DNA from: Welwitschia mirabilis
Lineage: Eukaryota; Gnetophyta; Gnetopsida; Welwitschiales
Length of the DNA stretch: 64,000 nt
Direction of reading: 5' to 3'
Assembly: GCA_051453625.1 (NCBI GenBank)
Contig: JBOZIK010000001.1
Location: 238,116,864-238,180,863, forward strand
Under the pieces are notes generated by a model. That model was not told where the DNA came from and ran no database searches. It saw nothing but the letters and a program-made list of their open reading frames with translations. Shown piece after piece: positions 1-11,526 of this stretch (position 1 is the stretch's first letter; every line of letters begins with the position of its first letter). Both the position numbers and the translations under genes were made by a program.

Positions 1-2
1 AG

Positions 3-665
3 ATGGGATATTTATTTTTCAATCCAAATATGCAAGAGATTTAATTTAATTTTTTCTGGATTAGAAAATGCAAAAACATTTTACACTCCTATGTTTATAG
101 CAGGTAAAGTAAGTTTGAATGAAAATGGAAAACCAGTGGATCAAAAACTTTACAGAAGTATGATTAGTAGTTTATTATATTTGATTACAAGTAGACTAGA
201 TATTATGTTTCGTATTGGAGTTTGTGTAAGGTATCAGCCCTAATCAAAAGAATCACATCTTCAAGTAGTAAAAAGAATAATCAAGTATGTAAAAGGCACA
301 TGTGATTATGGCTTATGGTATCTCACTAAGACATCTTTTAAACTTGCAGGCTTTAGTGATGCTGATCAGGATGATTGCAAAGATGATAGAAAGAGCACAA
401 GTAGAAATTATTTTTTATTATATTTATATTTAGTAAGATGAGAAAGTAAGAAATAAAACTCTATTTCTCTCTCTACTATAGAAGAAGAATATATTACAAT
501 AGGCAGTTATTGCAGTTATCTTTGTGGATGAAAGAAATGCTAAAGGATTTTAGTATTAATTTTGAATAAGTTTGTATTTTTTGTGATAATACCAGTGCTA
601 TTAATATATCAAAAAATCCTATTTAGTACTCAAGAATGAAGCATATTGAACTAAGACGTCATTTC
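3..665 (+). pseudogene. C1 RT C-terminus and RNase H, broken
   Basis: Reading the plus strand gives the copia signature FQSKYARDL, then YRSMISSLLYL, TSRLDI, SKESHLQVVKRIIKYVKGT, GLWY, and the RNase H motif AGFSDADQDDCKDDRKSTS, followed by the degraded tail LSTIEEEYI and the region before KHIE. RNase H degrades the RNA strand of the RNA/DNA hybrid in reverse transcription; its first Asp is still visible in FSDAD. Stops occur near 240, 439 and 455 and repeatedly after that, so no product is expected. The family call rests on motif order and spacing, which are unmistakable for plant Ty1/copia. Confidence 0.9.
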
Positions 666-1274
666 ATATCTCTATGAACTTTATGACTTCAAACTAATAA
701 CTGGCAGATATTTTTAATAAACCTCTAAATTTTATTTTTTTTTTATTTTAGGAATGAACTAGGGGTTATCGTGCCATCCCATGGCTAATTATAGGAAGAT
801 CAATCATATCCTTAATTTAGTCAACTAAATGAAGTTAGTCGACTAGTTTAAAAACTCAATCACTCAGATCCTCTAAGTTTTGTAGTTGTTCCAATAAAAT
901 CTGATAGTATAGAACATAAATTTCTTTTCCTTGCTTTCATCTATTTATTTGGTTTATCTAATTTTATTTTATTTATAAACTTTTATTCTCTTCTTTGTTA
1001 CTGATATCAAAAGAGGTAGAATTAGTTATTTGTTTTGTTGAATATTTTTTGATGCTTATGAATGTTTTCTTATGCTTATGAAATCTACATGAACTTTTCT
1101 ATTATGCTTTAAAATTATTTTCAATTAGTATCTTAAATATTTTTATGCTTATGCATATCATATGTACTTAACATGTTTTTCTATTGGTATGATATGTGCT
1201 TAACTTAAAAGGTTTAAAGTCTTCTAATGTTAGAAATAAATTCTACTATGTGATATCTGATTAAAGTATTAAAT
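666..1274 (+). other. C1 3' internal region before the gap
   Basis: AT-rich sequence with no supported gene. A stretch around 995-1015 reads as a 'gatatcaaaagaggtag' motif. The same kind of segment, reversed, occurs in the C2 3' region near 4090-4115, so it is a family feature of the 3' non-coding part. Copies of a GTCRACTA-like word sit near 820-845, as in the LTRs of this family. Confidence 0.5.
1204..1274. repeat. 71-bp end duplicated across gap 1
   Basis: The 71 bases directly before the gap recur directly after it at 1907-1977 with one visible mismatch (T/G). This is the pattern of two contig ends that overlap but were not merged. Confidence 0.9.
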
Positions 1275-1906
1275 NNNNNNNNNNNNNNNNNNNNNNNNNN
1301 NNNNNNNNNNNNNNNNNNNNNNNNNNNNNNNNNNNNNNNNNNNNNNNNNNNNNNNNNNNNNNNNNNNNNNNNNNNNNNNNNNNNNNNNNNNNNNNNNNNN
1401 NNNNNNNNNNNNNNNNNNNNNNNNNNNNNNNNNNNNNNNNNNNNNNNNNNNNNNNNNNNNNNNNNNNNNNNNNNNNNNNNNNNNNNNNNNNNNNNNNNNN
1501 NNNNNNNNNNNNNNNNNNNNNNNNNNNNNNNNNNNNNNNNNNNNNNNNNNNNNNNNNNNNNNNNNNNNNNNNNNNNNNNNNNNNNNNNNNNNNNNNNNNN
1601 NNNNNNNNNNNNNNNNNNNNNNNNNNNNNNNNNNNNNNNNNNNNNNNNNNNNNNNNNNNNNNNNNNNNNNNNNNNNNNNNNNNNNNNNNNNNNNNNNNNN
1701 NNNNNNNNNNNNNNNNNNNNNNNNNNNNNNNNNNNNNNNNNNNNNNNNNNNNNNNNNNNNNNNNNNNNNNNNNNNNNNNNNNNNNNNNNNNNNNNNNNNN
1801 NNNNNNNNNNNNNNNNNNNNNNNNNNNNNNNNNNNNNNNNNNNNNNNNNNNNNNNNNNNNNNNNNNNNNNNNNNNNNNNNNNNNNNNNNNNNNNNNNNNN
1901 NNNNNN
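1275..1906. other. Assembly gap, 632 N
   Basis: Run of N inside the C1 3' internal region. Because 1204-1274 and 1907-1977 are almost identical, the estimated gap length is doubtful and the true missing sequence may be zero. Confidence 0.95.
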
Positions 1907-1977
1907 CTTAAAAGGTTTAAAGTCTTCTAATGTTAGAAATAAATTCTACTATGTGAGATCTGATTAAAGTATTAAAT
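1907..1977. repeat. 71-bp end duplicated across gap 1 (second copy)
   Basis: Matches 1204-1274 with a single difference; see that entry. Confidence 0.9.
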
Positions 1978-2192
1978 GATTTACATTATCACATTATGCT
2001 TTTTTTAAAATGTGTACTCTTAGCCCTTCAATTATGCAGATTAAATTTGTTCTATTTCAAGCACAAAATTTGATTGTTCAAAATGTCTTAGCTTATTTCA
2101 AAAGGTATAAGATGTTGAAATAGGCATTCTATAAGGGAAACTTTTAAAAGTCCTAAATTTTCATAACTAAGTATTATTTGCCATCAATGTTA

Positions 2193-2203
2193 AAGGAGGA
2201 GAT
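2193..2203 (+). promoter_or_regulatory. C1 polypurine tract
   Basis: AAAGGAGGAGAT directly precedes the inferred LTR start TATTAGATC (a likely TG-to-TA change). This is the primer site for plus-strand DNA synthesis in copia elements. The upstream CCATCAATG context is shared with the reversed C2 copy near 3765-3775. Confidence 0.75.
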
Positions 2204-3479
2204 TATTAGATCATGTTTTAACAATTGATGTCAAACTAATGTTTTCTGTATAGCAAATTTTCTAAGCAATAGATAGATAAAATGAACTACATCCAGAGGG
2301 ATCAACTAAATTTCTCATGGGATCGACTGAACCTATAACCTCAAGAATTTATGTCACTAAAATAAACAATAAGGGGCTAACTAGACTTATGATGGGATTA
2401 ACTAGATCTCTAAACCAAGGACTAATTGTCAAGGGGTCGATCGAACATATAATGGGTTCGACTGGAGCTGATGCTAAAAACTAGAAATAATTTTATTAGG
2501 ACAAGTGAGTGACTAGATTTTGTTATAGACAACTGGATTAGGATTGACTAGATCCATATGAAATTGATCAAACATGAAGTCGTAAGAAATTGAGGCAATC
2601 AAAATTTTCACTCGGGCAACCTGTGTAAGTCATGGCATCAGATGAAGTAGACCAAACTTTTGAGGAGTCAACCAAATAAAACAGAAGTAAATTTTTCTAG
2701 TCATTATGTATCTATAATATAGCCATTGGATGGTTATTTTATAGCCATTTATAGCCATTGAAAGCACATTTCAAATATGACAAACCCTAAAAGCCTTTCA
2801 ATATAAATAGCCAAGAGATAGATAACTATAAAATTATTTTTTGAAACCATTTTTAATTGTGTTAATCTATTGGATTCAAGGAACAAGAACTATAATCTTG
2901 TGATATTCCCTGTTATATCTTGACATCTATACTTCTAACTAGGGAAGATCTAACATCTGTATCATCTCTACATTCAAGGTCAGATCTTATGCTTCATCCA
3001 TCTTACATCTACAGAAGAAGAGCTCCATCAAGTCCACTACATCAAGAACAAATGATACTTGTGTATATTTGGCATTATTACATTACTACTTTGTATTATG
3101 AAAGGTTGAGGTTAAACCTTGAAATGTCTACTTAAAGGTTGTAACTAATCCTGGAAAAGTAGATTTGTAAAGGTTACAAGTAAACTTGGAATACCTGGTG
3201 GGGTAATAAAGATCTAGATCTAACTTAGAGATAATATAATTATCAAGAGTGGAGTGGGGGTTTGCTGAACCACTATAAATCCTACATGTTTTTCTTTGGT
3301 CCTTTTATGTTTTTAATTGTTATTTCTTTTTTCTATTAATTTTCCTTTTAATGCATGTTTTGGATTATTTAATTATTATGTGTAAGTTTTGTTTAATATT
3401 AAATTCATTTATAATATTGTGTTGTAATTTTTTTAAAGAACCTATGTAGTCCCCCCTTCTAGCATTCTTGATCTTATCA
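2204..3479 (+). repeat. C1 3' LTR
   Basis: About 1.28 kb from TATTAGATC to CTTATCA. Its reverse complement matches the C2 5' LTR: the start (compare 2215-2260 with 11480-11526), the middle 'gagtggagtggggg' block near 3250 (compare 10545-10560), and the CCCCCC...CTAG end near 3450 (compare 10322-10340). The first part holds five or more copies of a word close to GGGATCGACTRRAYCT between 2295 and 2475. The open frame at 2920-3135 shows no protein-family features and is not called a gene. Confidence 0.85.
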
Positions 3480-3750
3480 TTTATTATATAGGTCTAGTAG
3501 ACTTCTTAGGAATTTAGTCGATGCCTTGAGTAAAAGGTATAATAATTTTTTATACAGGTTCCATTGGCTTCTTAGGAATCTAGTCAACCCCTTATAGGAT
3601 TTATTACTTATCAAGTTCAAGTAGAGCTTAGTGAGAAATATCAATTACTTTTGACCTATAAGGATTAATATATTTTATAAAAAATATAACATATTTTTCT
3701 ATATCAGAAAATGTTTGTTTGTAATTGACTTAAAAAATTATAACTTAATA
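3480..3750 (-). repeat. C2 3' LTR, truncated remnant
   Basis: Matches the end of the C2 5' LTR at about 11280-11526: both share 'cttaggaat', 'gataattttttata', 'ggatctattacttatca' and 'gcttagtgagaaat' blocks and end in 'ataacttaaca' or 'ataacttaata'. The rest of this LTR lies left of C1, outside the window. Confidence 0.8.
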
Positions 3751-5885
3751 ATATTTCTCTTTGACATTGATGACAAACTATAGTTATTTAAAAAAATTAA
3801 TTTGAAAACTCCCCCTTAGAAAATGGCTATTTAGATTTTTGAAATATCATTTACCATGTTCATCTAAATCAAGCATTCATAATGGTTTTCCAAAAAGAGC
3901 TATAAAAAATTAAAATCATAGTTCATGAAAAATATAATATTTATTAATAGATAAGACAAATAATACAAAATTAATTTTTATTAGCTAATCTTACATAGTA
4001 CATCTAAAAGATACTCATGTGATAATAATTAATAATAATAACTAATAATAACAACTAATAATAACTAATTTTATAAATGCTATTTCTTCCTCTTTTGACA
4101 TCAATGATAAAAGAGAGAAAACTAAAAGTAATAAGAAAATATGAGAGCAACAAAAATAATAAATAAGGTAACATAATTAATCCGATTTTTCTTCTTCCTC
4201 CTCCTTAGATTTTTCTTTAGAATCTTGATCTTCTTATTCTTCTTCTTCTTCCACCTTTTAAGTAGAGCTATCAACTTCCTTAAAAGTACTTGCAACCTTA
4301 TGCTATGACGTAATGAATACTTCTTTCATGTACCAAATTTAAGAATCCATCCTCTTGAGGTATGAGAGTCTCTTTAAGAAAGGTCTACTTTAGAGAAGAA
4401 GATGTAAATATTTCTTATATCTAAAGAAAATGTGCATGTGAGATAGAGCAGCACATCCAATGGAAGACATATAATTTAACATTTTAAGTTTGATATACAT
4501 TTGGTTCCTAAAATAACAATAGATATTAGGAATTAGAATGGAGTATAAAGAATCCTAGTTTTATAACATTCCAATTGAGAGACTATGTTCTTAAGAATAA
4601 TAATAGGAGCATTAATGGAGTGATAAGTTTCTACTAAGTACAATAGATAGGCATGATAGTTTAAGGTATCATCATGATTACAAACAAGAGGAAAAAAAAT
4701 TATAAGTAAAAACTAAATAAAGAAAATGATATTTTGAGATAAAATAAGAGGTGAAGAGAATGGTTTTACATCAAATGCATTTTTTTACAAAGTTCCCTAG
4801 TGACCTCTGCCTTATCCGCGATGGAGTCATGCAAGGACCAAAACTCCTCATAATTTCCTCTAGGAAGATTTGTAAGGGAGTCTATTAGATTTATAATTTC
4901 TCAAATTCTTTTCCCTAAAATAAGAGTCAAAAGAATAGAAGAATTCATATTAAAATAAGAATTATAGTAGAACTTTTAAGTAATAAAAGGATACGATGAT
5001 TTAGAAACCTTAAGAAACAAGAAAGATCTAGATCATTGAGAAGTTTTACCACATCCCTTAATTCTCTGAGTTCCTGTAAAGCTATTAATCTCTTCTAATA
5101 GATAGACTTCTTTTTAAACTTTTCACTAAACTTATTTAGAGAATCATCTGACATTCTAAAATAGAAATATCATAGATCTTTGCTAGTAGGTTCTTTTTCT
5201 CTTGCTCTTCTAGAGGAATCATCTATAATTTGATAATACATGATACTTGTTAAAGATAAAGAAAATGAAAGAAGATAGCTAAATCTTAGAGATATAGATA
5301 GACAATTGGAAATAAGAAAAGTAGGGTTTTATAAGATTTTATAAAGACGGTAGAATAAGTTAAATCTAGGAAAACAATTAGGTCTACCATCTTTATCCTA
5401 CATTATAGTCCTATAGGTTTGATCAACTAACTTATGATCTAGTCAATCTATTTATATTTCAATCAAATTAATTCTAGGTCCAGTTAAATGAAACTTTAGT
5501 TTGGTCAATCTAATTGGGTTCAAGTCTGATCTGGAAAAGACTAAATGATTAGATAAAATTCATTTAACGCAACTTCTCTAGATCTAATCAGCTAAATGTA
5601 ATATTCAATCAACCATCATGATTTTAGTTAGAGAATAAACAAATAAATCCTAATTTGTGATGAAGTCTTAAAATGTTATTAAAGTGTAGGGGTTTTATAA
5701 AAACATTAGCTAGTTATTTATTAGTGCTTACAAAGTTCATAGGAATGTTGCCTTTTCTACTTGATCTCTAAGGGCATGGTGTTTTAGTTCATCATGTTTA
5801 GTCCAAGAATGTTAAACAAGGTTTTTTAAGATATTTATTATACTAGTATTATTACCAAAGATTGAAATCTATTTAAAAATAGCTC
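3751..5885 (-). other. C2 long 3' internal region, degraded
   Basis: This 2.1-kb stretch lies between RNase H and the 3' LTR. On the minus strand, 4180-4260 reads as an acidic Glu-rich segment (runs of CTT/TTC on the plus strand), and 4790-4880 has a short coding-like stretch (LPRGNYEEFW). SIRE-type elements are known to carry extra sequence here, sometimes with a reading frame of unknown role. No frame is long enough to name a product. A degraded polypurine tract lies near 3751-3775, and a TAA-rich tract at 4021-4068. Confidence 0.55.
4021..4068. repeat. (TAA)n-like microsatellite
   Basis: Imperfect AATAATAACTAATAATAAC repetition of about 48 bp within the C2 3' region. Confidence 0.85.
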
Positions 5886-5889
5886 CAAA

Positions 5890-6440
5890 TTATTTGAGCA
5901 TTTTATTCATCCATAGAATATGGGCAAAACAACTCCCCGCTACTATGTATTTTGTTTTTGCTATTGAAAGGGAGATAGAACTTTTCTTCTTACTTACCCA
6001 TATGACCAAGTATGATCCTAGATAAAAATAATTTCTACTAGTACTTTCTTGATCATCTTTATAACTAGCCCAGTCTACATCACTAAAACCTATAAGATCA
6101 AAGGACATTTCTATAGGATATCATAGCTTATAATCACTTGTGTCTTTTACATGTTTTATGATCCTTTTAATAGCTTAGAGGTGCAATTCTTTTGGTTGAG
6201 TTTAGTACCTTGCACAAACAACAAAATTAAACATTATGTTAGACCTACTCACCATTAAATATAATAGACTTTCTATCATACTCCTATAATGTTTTTGTTT
6301 CACACCAAGATCATCTAGACTAATCTTACATGAGGTCAACATAGGTGTGTTAGTTAATTTTGCAATTTCTAAATTAAGTCACTTGATCAAGTTCCTTGAG
6401 TATTTAGATTAAGAGATGAAAATTTCATTTTTTTTTGTTT
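5890..6440 (-). pseudogene. C2 RNase H and RT-RH connection, broken
   Basis: The open part at 5890-6108 reads IGFSDVDWASYKDDQESTS, then YFYLGSYLVIW, SISLSIAKTKYIVAGSCFA and ILWMNKML. This is a clear copia RNase H with the two Asp of FSDVDW kept. Upstream on the same strand (6120-6440) the connection domain is read with several stops (KDHKTCKRHK, CETKTL). RNase H removes template RNA during reverse transcription. Only the last 70 or so codons are open, so this is a relic. Confidence 0.9.
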
Positions 6441-6970
6441 ATTTGAAGATTAATAAACATGCAAACTTTATCAAATATACTTATTTCAAATTGTGTAATC
6501 ATAATACTAGCAAATTATTTTGAGAGATCTTCTTTTGAGATTCCAAAAATTATGTCATCAACATAGGTTTAAATGATGATAAAATCCTTTTAAAGATTTT
6601 TAACAAATATAGTTTTATTCATAGCTTTATGGTTATAACCATTTTTTTAAAGACATGTAGCTAGTTCTTCATACGAAGCCCTTGGAGCCTATTTCAAATC
6701 ATACAATGCCTTGTTGAGTCTATAGACATGGTTTGGTTTGTATGGATCTATAAAACCTTATAGTTGTTTTACATAAATTTCTTCACTAAGAGTTCCATTT
6801 AAAAAGGAACTTTTTACATCCATTTGAAAAATTTTGATGTTTTTAAAATTTTCATAGGAGAGAAACATTCTAATAATTTTCAGTTTAGCCATTGGAGTAA
6901 ACATTTTTCAATTTATTCCTTCAATAAAGTTATATCCTTGGGCCACTAGTATTGCCTTGTTCTTAATTAC
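6441..6970 (-). pseudogene. C2 reverse transcriptase, broken
   Basis: Minus-strand reading gives AILVAQGY, FTPMAKLKIIR, IFQMDVKSSFLNGTLSEEIYV, GFIDPYKPNHVYRLNKALYDLK, then TYVDDIIFGIS. The catalytic YVDD box (6542-6568) is intact although the domain has stops in it. It converts element RNA to DNA in the virus-like particle. Order and motifs are those of plant Ty1/copia, and YVDDIIFG is typical of the SIRE branch. Confidence 0.9.
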
Positions 6971-7189
6971 ATTATTGTATTCATCACACTTATTCTTAAA
7001 CATGCATTTTGTTCTAATTACATTTTCATTTTTTTGTTTTTACATAAGTTTTTAAACATCATTTCTTTTGAATTATTGAAGTTATTCTTACATAGCCATC
7101 ATCCATTTTTTAAGAGATCGGCTTCTTCAAACCTTTTGAATTCAATTTGAAAAACATAACAAACATAGGCATAGAAATCTTTGAAAGAG

Positions 7190-8140
7190 TTTGTAGTAAA
7201 AATATATGAGCTTATATCTCCAATAATAGACTTAAGAGGATGATCTTTTAGCTCTTTAAACTTTTTAGAGGAATAAATCTAAGATGGCCCTTCTTCCTTT
7301 TCAGATCTTGTTTCTTTTAATATGGAGATATTTGGAGTAAGAGTTTCTTCACCATTTAAAGGAATAAATCTAATTCTAAAGTTATCTATTTGAATTTTAA
7401 TAAATTCTTACACTATTAGACATCATTTGTTGAAATCCTAATAGGCTCTACCTTTAGTTTAGTATCCTAAAAAGATTGCTTTATTAGCTTTGGACCTAAA
7501 TTTGTTCAAATGTTTTCTATCATTTAAGATAAAACATTTACTTTCAAAGACCTTAAAATATAATACATTTAGCTTTTTTCATTTATCCATACCTGGTCTT
7601 AGATAGCCTCAGTAAATAATGTAGCATGCAGCATTTACTACTTTAGTCCAAAATGTTTTAGATACTTCCTTATGATTTAGAATTATTCTTGTCATCTTTT
7701 AGAGGACTTGGTTTTTTGTTTTTGCAATTCCATTTTGTTATGGGATATTTGTGTGTAGAAACTAATGTTCTATATCATTGTCCACATAATATTTCTTAAA
7801 AAAATGATTTTTAAACTCTCCTCCTTGATATCTTATAATTCTTTCAATCATGTATCCTTTCTCATTTTGGATTTTATTACATATTTCCACATAAATTTTA
7901 AAGATTTCATCTTTGTTTTCTAACGAGGTAATCTAATTAAATTTGGAAAAGTCATTTATCATAGTCAAGAAATATTATTTTCCTCCCAGACTTTTAACTT
8001 GGGTAGATCCACTAAGTCCATGTGAATAAGTTTAAGTGGCATTATTAGCAAGACTAAGTTTTTACTTTTATGAGAAGCTTTAACTTATTTTTCATTTTTA
8101 CAAGCATCACACAGCCCATGCTTATTAATATAAATCTTAG
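7190..8140 (-). pseudogene. C2 integrase, broken
   Basis: The minus strand shows a degraded integrase. Near 7700-7810 it reads KKYYVDNDIEH, FLHTNIP, QNGIAKTKNQV, the region that in copia elements contains the third catalytic residue (NG-x-x-E-R-K-N). Here Lys stands where Glu is expected, a GAA-to-AAA type change. The zinc-binding end near 8090-8200 is only faintly readable. Several frame changes occur. Integrase would insert the cDNA; this copy cannot be active. Confidence 0.75.
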
Positions 8141-8149
8141 AAATTTCTT

Positions 8150-8590
8150 TCATGATTTACTTTTAATGATGGTTTTAAGACTGTCATAATTTACATGTAC
8201 TAACCATTGGTATCACAATTCTTGTTGATTTATATTATAAAAATAATAAGTAAATAGAGATTAATTGATGCTATAAACATTGTCTATTATATTTTCTTTA
8301 AGAAGAATGTCATTTGTTTTACCATGTCTAACTTCATATTTTTGACTATAAAAAATAAATTTATAACCTTTATTACAAATATGACTAATACTTAATAAAA
8401 TATGTTTAAAACCGTTCACATATATAACCTTCATTAATTTTAAGCATGTTACCTCCACTGATTCTTCTAGTGCCTTTAATTTTTACTTTTCCATTATCTC
8501 CAAACATTACTTCTCCTCCATCAGAGTCATCTAGATGTTGGAATCTTGATTTATCACCTATTATGTATTGAGAACAATTAATATCCATGT
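8150..8590 (-). pseudogene. C2 aspartic protease and gag-pre-integrase, broken
   Basis: The open segment 8406-8588 reads NCSQYIIGDKSRFQHLD, DGGEVMFGDNGKVKIKG, the hallmark following the DSGCSxHMTGD active site of copia protease. The catalytic DSG is altered (D, then I-N in place of S-G). The next frame, 8261-8458, reads CNKGYKFIFYSQKYEV, typical of the gag-pre-integrase segment. The two overlap in different frames, so at least one frameshift separates them. Confidence 0.85.
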
Positions 8591-8599
8591 ATCAGCAAG

Positions 8600-9300
8600 A
8601 TTCATTTACTACTTTAAAAGCTATTTGGATCAATAAATATTTTAAATTATGAGTTCTTACCCACTCAATCTATTTAAACTATTGTGGTACACATTCCCTT
8701 GGGAAAAATTTAAAGGGAAAAGTACTAATAGAGCTAGAAAAAAGAATTATCTTTATAACATTAAAAAATAATTGTAAGTGACCTATTTTTACATAAAAAT
8801 TACAACCAATATTAAACATAGAGTTATTTTACCTTATTCAACTAATTTCATGTTTTTTTAGAGATGAAGCAAATACCTTCCTTGTCATGAATTTGTCTTT
8901 GTATATCTAGCATTTGTTCTAATTACTTAAACTATTTCAAGATTTATTTATGAAATGGGATAAGCTTTTAACCTCTTATTTTAGCTTAGTATTTTCTATT
9001 TGAACCATCTTATACTTTGTCTTAAACTCTTCCTTTTCCTTGTTTAAAGCCTTTACTATATTTTTTAATGCATTGATCCATTCTACCAAATTTTCACATT
9101 CTGAATAGAGTTCCTAGCAAGTGTTTTACAACTTTTTTTCACCTTCTTTGATAACGTCTAGACCATTTGGTTTAGTTGAGCATGAAATGTTATTCATGAA
9201 AGTTACTATTGCCATGAAGGAAAGTCTTCTATTTTCATTTTACTCTTGACATAAGCTATTGTCTTTTTCTTCATCTATAATATCCTATGTGGCAATAAAA
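8600..9300 (-). other. C2 gag-to-protease spacer
   Basis: Minus-strand reading gives a Lys/Glu-rich, probably coiled-coil stretch near 8950-9060 (KEKEEFKTKYKM, IENTKLK) with stops. This is the C-terminal gag or spacer part of SIRE-like polyproteins. No separate gene is supported. Confidence 0.55.
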
Positions 9301-9310
9301 GATGATGTCT

Positions 9311-10245
9311 TCAACTTCCTATGATCTCTTCTAATTTTTGGACATTCATTTGCAATATGTCCATATGCTTTACATGCATATCACTAGATATATTTTTCTT
9401 TTTTTTTCTTTTTATGACCCCTCTTTTGCTCCTTGTTTGGTTTACCATCCCTTTTTCTTCTATGTAAGAAATTTTCATATCTTCTTGCCAAAAGAGAAAC
9501 CTTATCTTCATTAAGGTCTTTATCTGAATTTTTTAAATTTGAACTCTTCTTGCATACTTTTTAATATAAAACATTTCTTTTCATCTTTAGAAAACTTGAA
9601 CTCATAAGTTTAAAGACTACCTTGTAGTTTCTCTAGTTCCATTTGACTGATGTTCTTGCTTTCCTCAATATCCATGACCTTTGGCTTAAAGCATTTTGGA
9701 AGAGATTTGAGAACTTTTTGTGCTACTTTTCTTTCATTCATTTTCTCCCCTAGACTTATTATAGTGTTTACTATCTTTGTCAATCTTGTAAAGACCTCTT
9801 GCAAAGTCTCTTATTCTTCCATGCAAATATCTTCGAACTTAGAAATAAGCATATATAGCTTTGCCTATTTAATAATGGATGTTTCTTTGTATGTGATTTT
9901 AAGTATATCCCAAGCTTCCTTAGCATGTTCATAGGTCATAATCCTCTTAAATTCATCTATACAAAATGCACAGAAAATAGCATTAAGAGCATGAAAATCT
10001 AAGGTTGTCTTGGCTTTGTTGGTAGGATTCTAATATTCTCAAGATTTCTCAAAAACTATGGTGATTCCATTACTATTAGTTTTGAATAGCATGAGCACAA
10101 CATATCCATTATAGATAACCTTTTCTATGTATACATCTAAGGATCTAAGGAAGATTTTCATTTGGATATTTTAGTACATATAGTTAAGCTCATCAAATAT
10201 GGATGGTCTTCTGGTATAAAGGTTATCAGTAGAATTACTCATAGT
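9311..10245 (-). pseudogene. C2 gag (UBN2-type) with degraded zinc knuckle
   Basis: Likely start MSNSTDNLYTRRP near 10242. Next come a UBN2-like core (AKEAWDILKITYKETS, FEDICMEE), the open part 9610-9804 (LTKIVNTIISLGEKM, KVAQKVLKSLPKCFKPKV, LEKLQGSL) and a zinc knuckle near 9335-9380 read as YACKAYGHIANECP. Three of the four CCHC ligands remain and the first is lost to a stop. Gag forms the particle that packages element RNA. The open frame 9650-9934 on the plus strand is an antisense shadow. Confidence 0.88.
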
Positions 10246-10293
10246 TAAGGTTTAGGAGTCAAGATCTAGTAGGATCTACAAATGACTCAACCT

Positions 10294-10306
10294 TGCTCTA
10301 ATACCA
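10294..10306 (-). promoter_or_regulatory. C2 primer-binding site
   Basis: The reverse complement reads TGGTATTAGAGCAAGG, the initiator-Met tRNA 3'-end complement (usually TGGTATCAGAGC) with one C-to-T change. It lies two bases inside the 5' LTR, as expected. Confidence 0.85.
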
Positions 10307-10308
10307 AA

Positions 10309-11526
10309 TGGTGGATCTCAAACCCTAGAAGAGGGCAGGGGGAAAGGATGAGGGGGATGAATAGGATTTAAACATAAATTAAAAAAATTAACTAATAAAA
10401 TATTAAATACTAGAAAAATATTCATGTAGACAAAATAACCAAAAGATCTATCTAGGAATAAAATCTAAAGAGAGAAATGACTAAAACTAGAAAATACCAA
10501 AAAAGATTGTTAAATACATGATTTATTATAGTTTGAAAAATCCTCCACTCCACTCTTAGTAATTAGATTCTACCTAAGATTTATCTGGATCTTGTTTCTT
10601 ACATTTTAGGTTTTTCAGGTTAATTTGTAACTTTACAATCAGACTTTCAAAGGCTAAGTCTCAACCTTTAAAGAAATGCTTTTTAGTGTTAATACTATGA
10701 CATGATGCATAGGTCATACTAGGTCTAAAGTATAATAAATATAGCATCACATCATTTGAAAATGATGTCACAAATCCAAGTACATATAATACAAATTAAT
10801 TGACTAGAAAACTAATAGAAAAATATGCTTTTTCAATGTTGGCCTGTTACACAATGATACTAATGATTTTAATGGCTATGATTTATCTAGAAGATGGATT
10901 TTATTATTTTATAATTAAATTTGATAACATAATAAATAAAAATAATAAGGTAATAACTAGAAAATAGATTTAGAAATTTCATTTCTATCATGATGAGTCA
11001 ATCCCTTGAAACATTTGATCGACTCCATTGAGTATCATTACTAAAGTTAGTCGACCCAATCTTTTTCCAGTTGATCTGAGTTATTCATGTCTTCTAGTCT
11101 AGTTGACTTCATCTAGGATTTGGTTGACCCCATATATATAGGTCTAATTAATCACATTTATTTCCAGTCACTCCTTATAAAAAAATGCAACCTTTTTAGC
11201 TCAAGTCTGATTGACCCCTCAAACATCTATCCCTCGATGAAAAGATTTAAGAATTTGTTGTATAGGTTCAGTCAACCTCTTAAGAATATGATCGATCCCT
11301 TAAGAAAAAGATATGATAATTTTTTATATAGTTCTAATAAATTCCTTAGTAATTTGTTTAACCCCTTAGAGGATCTATTACTTATCAGGTTCAAGAAAAG
11401 CTTAGTGAGAAATGCCTATAACTTCTGACTTGCAAGGATTAATATTTTCTACAAAAAAAAAGAACATATTTTTATATAATAGAAAACATTAGTTTGACAT
11501 CAACTTAACAAAATTATAACTTAACA
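10309..11526 (-). repeat. C2 5' LTR
   Basis: About 1.22 kb, plus-strand boundaries TGGTGGATC...CTTAACA, next to the PBS. It holds repeated GTCGACC / GTTGACCCC-like words between 10995 and 11310 and the CCTCCACTCCACTC block near 10545 shared with C1. The array LTR resumes immediately at 11527 (TATCCCAA), so TATCC is the candidate right copy of a 5-bp target duplication. The left copy is not in the window. The open frame 11120-11428 is LTR sequence without protein-family features. Confidence 0.85.

Larger units (their letters stand above)
1..3479 (+). mobile_element. C1: 3' part of a Ty1/copia retrotransposon, inserted in C2
   Basis: In plus-strand order I see the end of RT and RNase H (3-665), an AT-rich 3' internal region with an assembly gap, a polypurine tract (2193-2203) and a 3' LTR (2204-3479). 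The 5' part lies outside the window. The LTR resembles the C2 LTR in reverse orientation, so both belong to one SIRE-like family. Sequence resumes at 3480 inside a remnant of the C2 3' LTR, which means C1 inserted into C2 and is the younger of the two. Many stops in the pol remnant make it non-functional. Confidence 0.85.
3480..11526 (-). mobile_element. C2: nearly complete SIRE-like Ty1/copia element
   Basis: Minus-strand order from right to left is 5' LTR (10309-11526), PBS (10294-10306), gag, protease, integrase, RT, RNase H, a long 3' region (3751-5885) and a 3' LTR cut by C1 (3480-3750). The RT motif YVDDIIFG, the long acidic 3' segment and the LTR length suit the SIRE/Maximus lineage. 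Every coding segment is broken by stops and frame changes, so it is dead. It sits inside the leftmost LTR of the gag-only array, which resumes at 11527. Confidence 0.88.

Noticed and set aside
2920-3135. 71-codon frame in the C1 LTR
   Set aside because: LTR sequence shared with C2 where the frame is not kept.
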